Assembly: GCA_902516685.1 (NCBI GenBank)
Contig: CABXZJ010000028.1
Location: forward strand, 1 to 11,993
Origin: an uncultured Formosa sp.
GTDB lineage: Bacteria; Bacteroidota; Bacteroidia; Flavobacteriales; Flavobacteriaceae
Length of the DNA: 11,993 bases
Direction of reading: 5' to 3'
Part shown: positions 7,560 through 11,993 of the stretch, piece by piece
Numbering within the stretch: the first letter of the stretch is position 1
Layout of the letters: each line of letters starts with the position of its first letter
The notes under the pieces: model-generated
Database searches by the model: none
What the model was told of the DNA's origin: nothing
What the model saw: the letters and a program-made list of their open reading frames with translations, nothing else
Position numbers and translations under genes: made by a program

Positions 7560-7613
7560 AACTAGAATTTGTGTAAAATTAACAAAGAGCAATTAAAGGG
7601 TTTGTTAATGTAC

Positions 7614-7631
7614 CGCTAAATTTTATTAGCG
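7614..7631. other. Inverted repeat between the divergent reductase and sprE genes
   Basis: CGCTAA (7614-7619) and TTAGCG (7626-7631) form a perfect six-base inverted repeat around ATTTTA. It lies 55 bases from the reductase ATG and 35 bases before the sprE ATG. It could be an operator for a dimeric regulator of either gene, or a small hairpin. No T-run follows, so it is not an obvious terminator. Confidence 0.4.
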
Positions 7632-7665
7632 ATCAGGTTAATCAAGATTTTTAGATTGGGGTAAA

Positions 7666-10287
7666 ATGAGTCAAAAAATTAGATTTATTCAAAAAGATGA
7701 GTATTTTTACAAACTTTGCATAACATACATTAACTTTTTAAGTTATAAAGTACAAACTAAATTACAGTTGAAAATCGCTTTTAAATATATTACTGTTTTT
7801 ACATGTCTTTCTATTTTAACTTATAGTTGTTCTAGAAAAAAAGATCGTTTTGTAAACCGTCATTGGCATGCTTTAAATACCAAGTACAATGTCTTATATA
7901 ATGGAGGGCTTGCATTGGAAGAAGGAATAAATGAACTTGATGCTTCATACAAAGATAACTACTGGGGTACACTTCCAGTAGAGCGCTTAGCTAATGAAGA
8001 AACTTTAGATTTCGAAGATCAAAAGTTAAATTCAAATTTTGAACGCTCAGAAGAAAAAGCAATTAAAGCAGTTCAAACTCATGGAATGAAAATTAAGGGG
8101 AAAGAGAAAAACAACCAAATTGATGAAGCTTATATTATGCTTGGAATAAACCGTTACTACAGTGGTAGGTTCATCCCTGCCATTGAGGCATTTAACTATA
8201 TACTTTTCAAGCATCCAGCAAGCAATAATATTAATACCGCAAAACTCTGGAGGGCTAAGTCAAATTTACGTTTAGAAAATGAATCTGTTGCTTTAAAAGA
8301 TCTAAAGGAATTGCTTCAAAATGAGGGCTTGTCAGAAACAAATAAAATACAAGCTTATGCATCACTTGCACAATTATATATAGATACAGGCTCATTAAAA
8401 AATGCAATAACTTCTATAGAAAATGCCGCTACAATAACAAAGGATAAAATGTTTGAGGGGCGTCTACGCTTTATTCAGGGGCAGCTGTATAACATTGAAG
8501 GTAAAAAAGACAGCGCAGACATTGCATTTCAGAAAGTGATTGATTTAAAACGAAAGGTTCCAAGATCATACAGAATTAATGCATTTCTAGAGCAAGTAAA
8601 AAACTTTAACTATTCTTCAAAGAAGTTAGATTCATTGGAAGATTTCCTAGATAAGATTGCCTCAAATAGAGAAAACCGCCCCTATTTAGATCGTATTTAT
8701 CACATTATAGCTAAACATTATTTGAAGATAAATAAAGATTCCATCGCTATTTCTTATTTTAACAAATCCCTTCAAACAAAATCTCAAGACTTGTATTTAA
8801 ATGCGGTTAACTACCATACTATTGCAGATTATTTTTATGATAATTCCAATTATACTTCAGCTGGAGTATACTACGATAGTACTTTGGCAAACTACCAGAA
8901 GAGAACTAAGCCTTATAGGGCTGTCAAAAAAAGATTAGATAATTTAAAGGATGTTATTTTATATGAATCGATTGTAAAAGTCAATGACAGTATTCTTGAA
9001 CTTGTTTCTTTACCAGAGAATGAATTAATAAGTTACTTTGAGAATTATATAAAAACTATAAAATTTAAAAGTGAGAAAGCTAAAAACAAGCCAACAAAAT
9101 CGAGCCGTATGACTATCAATAGTGCGGGGGGTAAAGAGAACAGTAAAGCTGGTAGCTTCTACTTTTATCAGAATGCTACAGTTGCTTATGGTAAAGAGGA
9201 GTTTAAAAGCTTTTGGGGTGAACGTCCTTTAGAAGACAATTGGCGCTGGTCCTCAAAAAAAGTTGTAGGAAATTCAAATGACAAAACCTATAATTTAAAT
9301 AAGGAGACCAAATTTACAGATTATCTTACTTCTAGTATCCTAATAAACCGACTACCCAAAGACTCTACTACTATTGATAGTATTTCACGTAAGAGAAATT
9401 TTGCTTATTTTAAGTTAGGATTAATTTATAAAAATAAATTTAAAGATTATAACCGTTCTAGACTCAATCTGGAATCTCTTCTAAGTCAGAACCCTGAACA
9501 ACGACTTATCCTTCCAGCTAATTATAATCTTTATAAAGTCTATATTTTATTGCAAGAAACAACCCTAGCAGAAACTTTAAAGCAAAATATTATCAATAAT
9601 TATCCAGAATCAAGATATGCCCAAGTTCTTATGAACCCATTAGCTGTTTTGGAAAATAACAATCAAAGTCCGCAGTCTCGTTATACGATTCTTTTTAATG
9701 CTTTTGAACTTGAGGATTATCAAAAAGTAATAAAAGAATGTGAATTAGATATTCTTCGCTTTGAAGGTGATGACATTGTTCCTAAACTTGAGCTTTTAAA
9801 AACAAGTGCAAAAGGACGCCTTTATGGTTTTGAGGCTTATAAAGAGGGCTTAAGTTATATCGCTTTAAATTACCCGAACAATAGTGAAGGAAAAAAAGCA
9901 CAAAAACTTATTGATAATGATTTAAAATCTATGGAAAATGAAGCCTTTGAAGATGATTCATTGGGAGTTAATTTTAAAACAATTTTTCAATTTCCTTCCT
10001 CAGATGTTGAAGTTATAAATGAATTTAAATCGAAACTTAATATTGCAATTGAAAAAGAAGACATTTTTCAGCTAAGCTTATCGGAAGACATTTATGATAT
10101 AAACACTACCTTTGTTGTTGTTCACGGATTAAAAAGTATTAATGGCGCTATGGGCTTTACAGAAATTTTGAATATTGAAATTCCCGAAATTGTTGATAAA
10201 TCATATTTTGCCATTTCATCATCTAATTACAAAACTCTTCAAATTCATAAAAATTTGGGAGCTTATTTAGAATTAATAAAAAACTAA
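7666..10287 (+). CDS. sprE: Gliding motility / type IX secretion lipoprotein SprE (PorW)
   Basis: A large lipoprotein required in flavobacteria for gliding and for secretion through the type IX system; the Porphyromonas homologue is PorW. The 873 aa length fits the family. A hydrophobic stretch (41-54) ends at Cys55 in LTYSCSRKKDRF, the likely lipidation site, followed by the family motif NRHWHALNTKYNVLYNG (64-80). TPR-like helical repeats are visible from about 150 to 420, for example EAYIMLGINRYYSGRFIPAI. A basic Ser/Lys-rich linker (about 466-495) precedes the conserved segment with FYFYQNATVAYGKEEFK (498-514) and WGERPLEDNWRW (517-528), then a second repeat region. The ATG at 7666 leaves about 34 residues before the signal peptide, unusually long. 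A TTG at 7768 would give a standard 21-residue lipoprotein signal, so the true start may be there. The bactofilin gene follows after 12 bases. Confidence 0.88.
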   Translation: MSQKIRFIQKDEYFYKLCITYINFLSYKVQTKLQLKIAFKYITVFTCLSILTYSCSRKKDRFVNRHWHALNTKYNVLYNGGLALEEGINELDASYKDNYWGTLPVERLANEETLDFEDQKLNSNFERSEEKAIKAVQTHGMKIKGKEKNNQIDEAYIMLGINRYYSGRFIPAIEAFNYILFKHPASNNINTAKLWRAKSNLRLENESVALKDLKELLQNEGLSETNKIQAYASLAQLYIDTGSLKNAITSIENAATITKDKMFEGRLRFIQGQLYNIEGKKDSADIAFQKVIDLKRKVPRSYRINAFLEQVKNFNYSSKKLDSLEDFLDKIASNRENRPYLDRIYHIIAKHYLKINKDSIAISYFNKSLQTKSQDLYLNAVNYHTIADYFYDNSNYTSAGVYYDSTLANYQKRTKPYRAVKKRLDNLKDVILYESIVKVNDSILELVSLPENELISYFENYIKTIKFKSEKAKNKPTKSSRMTINSAGGKENSKAGSFYFYQNATVAYGKEEFKSFWGERPLEDNWRWSSKKVVGNSNDKTYNLNKETKFTDYLTSSILINRLPKDSTTIDSISRKRNFAYFKLGLIYKNKFKDYNRSRLNLESLLSQNPEQRLILPANYNLYKVYILLQETTLAETLKQNIINNYPESRYAQVLMNPLAVLENNNQSPQSRYTILFNAFELEDYQKVIKECELDILRFEGDDIVPKLELLKTSAKGRLYGFEAYKEGLSYIALNYPNNSEGKKAQKLIDNDLKSMENEAFEDDSLGVNFKTIFQFPSSDVEVINEFKSKLNIAIEKEDIFQLSLSEDIYDINTTFVVVHGLKSINGAMGFTEILNIEIPEIVDKSYFAISSSNYKTLQIHKNLGAYLELIKN

Positions 10288-10299
10288 TTTTTAAAAACT

Positions 10300-10728
10300 A
10301 TGTTTACAGATTCAAAAAGACCCAAGTCTCAACAAAGTGGATTATCCCAACAGAATATGATTGCTCATGGGACTATTTTTGAGGGTGATTTAAAAAGTGA
10401 AGGGGACTTCAGGATTGAAGGTGTGATTAAGGGTACACTTTTTACAAAAGGAAAAGTTGTTATAGGCAAAACAGGAACTATTGAAGGCAGTTTAAATTGT
10501 GAAAATGCGGATATTGAGGGCCAAGTCAAAGGCAAGCTATTTATATCGGACACTCTAAGTTTACGTGCATCTGCGCATGTAGATGGAGATGTTCAAACAG
10601 GAAAACTTGCAGTAGAGCCAGGTGCCACATTTAATGCGAATTGCCAAATGAAAGATGCTGTCAAAGCGCTCAAAACCAATCTAAACCCAACATTAGAAAC
10701 TGGTGCCAAATCAGAACAAACCGCTTAA
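10300..10728 (+). CDS. Bactofilin (polymer-forming cytoskeletal protein)
   Basis: A 142 aa bactofilin, a protein that polymerises without nucleotide into filaments, often membrane-associated, that scaffold envelope processes. The right-handed beta-helix domain covers about 21-118, seen as a repeated pattern of glycine and hydrophobic residues: GTIFEGDLKSEGDFRIEG, IKGTLFTKGKVVIGKTG, IEGSLNCENADIEG, VKGKLFISDTLSL and VDGDVQTGKLAVEPGA. The flanks (1-20 and 119-142) are polar, low-complexity tails, as in the family. There is no signal peptide, so it is cytoplasmic. It lies between sprE and the AtpZ-like gene: 12 bases after sprE, and overlapping the next start by 26 bases, so it should be co-transcribed with both. 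In flavobacteria this linkage with sprE and the ATP synthase genes is common (recall). Whether it positions the type IX/gliding machinery is unknown. Confidence 0.94.
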   Translation: MFTDSKRPKSQQSGLSQQNMIAHGTIFEGDLKSEGDFRIEGVIKGTLFTKGKVVIGKTGTIEGSLNCENADIEGQVKGKLFISDTLSLRASAHVDGDVQTGKLAVEPGATFNANCQMKDAVKALKTNLNPTLETGAKSEQTA

Positions 10729-10927
10729 AAATTTTGCGAAACTTTCTAGTCTAGGTTTCCAGATGTTATCCATCATTGGAGTCAGCACCCTTTTGGGTCA
10801 AAAGTTAGATGCATTTTACTCAAATTCAACCACTAATTACTATACTTTAGGATTCGTATTGTTTGGCGTTATTTTAGCCACGGTATATGTTGTAAGAAAG
10901 ATTCTTAAACGCCCAAACAGGTCATAG
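10703..10927 (+). CDS. AtpZ/AtpI-family small membrane protein of ATP synthase
   Basis: A 74 aa two-helix membrane protein of the AtpZ/AtpI family encoded ahead of F-type ATPase genes; family members help assemble the c-ring or carry magnesium. Helices are at about 16-33 and 46-66, separated by a short loop, with a basic tail (RKILKRPNR). The family signature KNFAKLSSLGFQM (9-21) lies before the first ATG (10763), so the start must be upstream. The only candidate before the in-frame TAG at 10694 is GTG 10703. This start lies inside the bactofilin gene in another frame, an overlap of 26 bases that suggests translational coupling. The next membrane-protein gene begins 11 bases after the stop. 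Confidence 0.88.
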   Translation: MPNQNKPLKNFAKLSSLGFQMLSIIGVSTLLGQKLDAFYSNSTTNYYTLGFVLFGVILATVYVVRKILKRPNRS

Positions 10928-10938
10928 AATTAACACGA

Positions 10939-11337
10939 ATGGAAGTATTTAAGAAAAGACAAGTTTCGTTTTTATTACAATTGGTTGTTCTCACATTAGT
11001 GTTGCTTGTGACTCACTCATATTTACATCATTATTTTTCAAACTCAAATGCATTATTTTTTCCGATTTGGCAGGTTTACGCCTTTCATTTTTTTGTAACT
11101 ACAGCTATGTATAGCATTATAAACTACAAGTATTCTTTTGGTCAAAAAGAAATTTTTAATTTGTTCATGGGTATGACTTTGCTTAAAATGATTTTGTCGA
11201 TTTTATTTTTACTACCCTTGTTTTTGTCTGATTTTCAAGCAAAAAGAGCCGACATTTTCAATTTTTTTGTGCCCTATTTCCTCTTTCTTTTCTTTGAAAT
11301 TTTTAGCTTAACAAAGCTGCTACAGAATCCAGAATAG
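10939..11337 (+). CDS. Four-helix membrane protein, DUF6168 / AtpI-like
   Basis: A 132 aa integral membrane protein with helices at about 9-27, 40-62, 73-97 and 106-127. It occupies the position and has the topology of AtpI, the ATP synthase accessory protein, and resembles the flavobacterial family DUF6168 (recall). The sequence itself has no AtpI signature I can be sure of. A lysine in the third helix (LLKM, 81-84) and a basic N-terminus (FKKRQ) are the main polar features. It is packed 11 bases after the AtpZ-like gene and separated from atpB by 139 bases that hold a promoter candidate, so it probably ends the sprE transcript. A role in Fo assembly is inferred from position only. Confidence 0.82.
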   Translation: MEVFKKRQVSFLLQLVVLTLVLLVTHSYLHHYFSNSNALFFPIWQVYAFHFFVTTAMYSIINYKYSFGQKEIFNLFMGMTLLKMILSILFLLPLFLSDFQAKRADIFNFFVPYFLFLFFEIFSLTKLLQNPE

Positions 11338-11359
11338 TTTTTATTTTAAATCTCCGTAG

Positions 11360-11387
11360 AGGATAAGTTTTTTTCCAAAAACTTCCT
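11360..11387. other. AT-rich stem-loop between the DUF6168-like gene and atpB
   Basis: AAGTTTTT (11365-11372) pairs perfectly with AAAAACTT (11377-11384) around TTCC. The stem can be extended by AGG/CCT (11360-11362 with 11385-11387) across a two-base bulge. It lies 23 bases after the preceding stop and could end or slow the upstream transcript. There is no T-run after the stem on the plus strand, so it is not a classic intrinsic terminator. Confidence 0.35.
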
Positions 11388-11407
11388 AAATTAACCACAA
11401 AATTATG

Positions 11408-11438
11408 TTTGTCAATTCATATAATGTGTGTAAATTTA
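11408..11438 (+). promoter_or_regulatory. Bacteroidota-type promoter for atpB
   Basis: TTTG (11408-11411) is followed after 19 bases by TAAATTTA (11431-11438), which matches the TTTG / TAnnTTTG pattern except at the last base. Transcription would begin near 11445, giving a leader of about 32 bases. Its place in the only sizeable gap before atpB supports a separate promoter for the ATP synthase operon. Confidence 0.5.
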
Positions 11439-11476
11439 CAGCGTATAAAAAACTGGGTACTACAAAGCAGTAAATA

Positions 11477-11993
11477 ATGAAATTAATCAACCTAAAAAGT
11501 AAGTTAATAATAATTTTATTTTTATCTTTTGGTTTTATCGGTTTTGCTAAAGATGCTAACGCAAGGGATGGTAGTGGTAAAAAATTTGATCCAAAAGAGA
11601 TGATTTTACACCACGTTAAAGATGCTTACGGGATGCATATTGCAACATTAAATGCAACCCAAGACAATCCAATACACATCTCAATCCCATTGCCAGTTAT
11701 AGTATACACAAAAAAGGGGTTTACTGTTTTCTCATCATCTGCTTTTCACCATGACTATCACGGTAATGAAATTGTTGAAAAAAACGGTCAACGTTTTATC
11801 AACCTTCATGAAAAGGTGTATGTTTTAGATCCTGGCGCCAACGAAGTCACGTTGGATGCAGGCGGAGACCCCATTAACGCACACCGGCCCAAATTTGACC
11901 TGTCCATCACACGAAACGTTTTTATGATGTGGGTATCTATTGCGCTTTTGTTTTTTATATTTTTATCCGCCGCCCGCCGCTATAAAAAAGCAG
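11477..11993 (+). CDS. atpB: F-type ATP synthase subunit a (3' end cut off)
   Basis: The first 172 codons of the Fo proton-channel subunit a; the gene runs off the right edge. The visible part is the N-terminal extension typical of Bacteroidota AtpB. It has a cleavable-looking signal peptide (basic start, hydrophobic 9-24, likely cut near FAKDANA), then an exported domain of about 120 residues with KFDPKEMILHHVKDAYGMH (37-54), ISIPLPVIVY (69-78), FTVFSSSAFHHD (82-93) and LHEKVYVLDPG (110-120). The first membrane helix (about 147-164) ends with AARRYKK. The channel helices and the essential arginine lie beyond the window. Identification rests on family recall of this N-terminal domain and on the preceding AtpZ/AtpI-like genes. 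The ATG at 11477 is preceded by an A-rich stretch and a promoter candidate. Base composition becomes noticeably more GC-rich from about 11830. Confidence 0.9.
   Translation, partial: MKLINLKSKLIIILFLSFGFIGFAKDANARDGSGKKFDPKEMILHHVKDAYGMHIATLNATQDNPIHISIPLPVIVYTKKGFTVFSSSAFHHDYHGNEIVEKNGQRFINLHEKVYVLDPGANEVTLDAGGDPINAHRPKFDLSITRNVFMMWVSIALLFFIFLSAARRYKKA

Noticed and set aside
7560..7592. TTG start 11 codons upstream for the reductase
   Set aside because: The ATG at 7559 gives the family-typical N-terminus, and the extra residues have no visible homology.
10365..10553. Minus-strand open frame of 62 codons
   Set aside because: It is antisense to the bactofilin beta-helix repeats, with no motif of its own.
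10300..10728. Glycine-rich repeats suggesting a tandem repeat or acyltransferase hexapeptide
   Set aside because: The pattern is the bactofilin beta-helix; no hexapeptide acyltransferase catalytic residues are present and the DNA is not a tandem repeat.

Overview
The window is AT-rich DNA from a member of the Bacteroidota, most likely a marine or aquatic flavobacterium. The evidence is the gene content: an SprE/PorW gliding and type IX secretion lipoprotein, the flavobacterial families DUF6341, DUF6427, DUF4254 and DUF6168, and an F-type ATPase subunit a with a long exported N-terminal domain. Candidate promoters also resemble the Bacteroidota TTTG / TAnnTTTG type, and ribosome binding sites look A-rich rather than Shine-Dalgarno-like. 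The genus cannot be read from the sequence. I see no RNA genes, insertion sequences, CRISPR arrays or phage genes. The region looks like chromosomal core.

Left part (1-3577, plus strand): the 3' part of a UDP-glucuronate decarboxylase-like sugar-nucleotide gene and a polyprenyl-phosphate sugar phosphotransferase form the end of a surface-polysaccharide cluster. They are followed three bases later by purD (purine biosynthesis). The three genes are packed as an operon.

Middle part (3572-7559): a small minus-strand membrane protein (DUF6341) converges on purD. It diverges from a polytopic membrane protein (DUF6427), and its best promoter reaches into the DUF6427 coding region. Next come a DUF4254 protein and a family 9 glycosyltransferase, probably co-transcribed. 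A minus-strand ferredoxin/flavin reductase of the PaaE type converges on the glycosyltransferase. Both convergent pairs overlap at their stop codons, which share a palindrome (TTATAA and TTAA), with no room for a terminator.

Right part (7666-11993, plus strand): sprE/porW, a bactofilin, an AtpZ-like protein, a four-helix membrane protein (DUF6168/AtpI-like) and the 5' part of atpB. The first four are tightly packed. A good promoter candidate and an AT-rich hairpin lie in the 139-base gap before atpB, which should begin the ATP synthase operon proper.

I found no clearly new system. The items most worth following are the uncharacterised conserved modules (DUF6341/DUF6427, DUF4254 with GT9), the exported His-rich domain of AtpB, the linkage of a type IX secretion/gliding lipoprotein to a bactofilin and ATP synthase assembly genes, and the unusual gene junctions.
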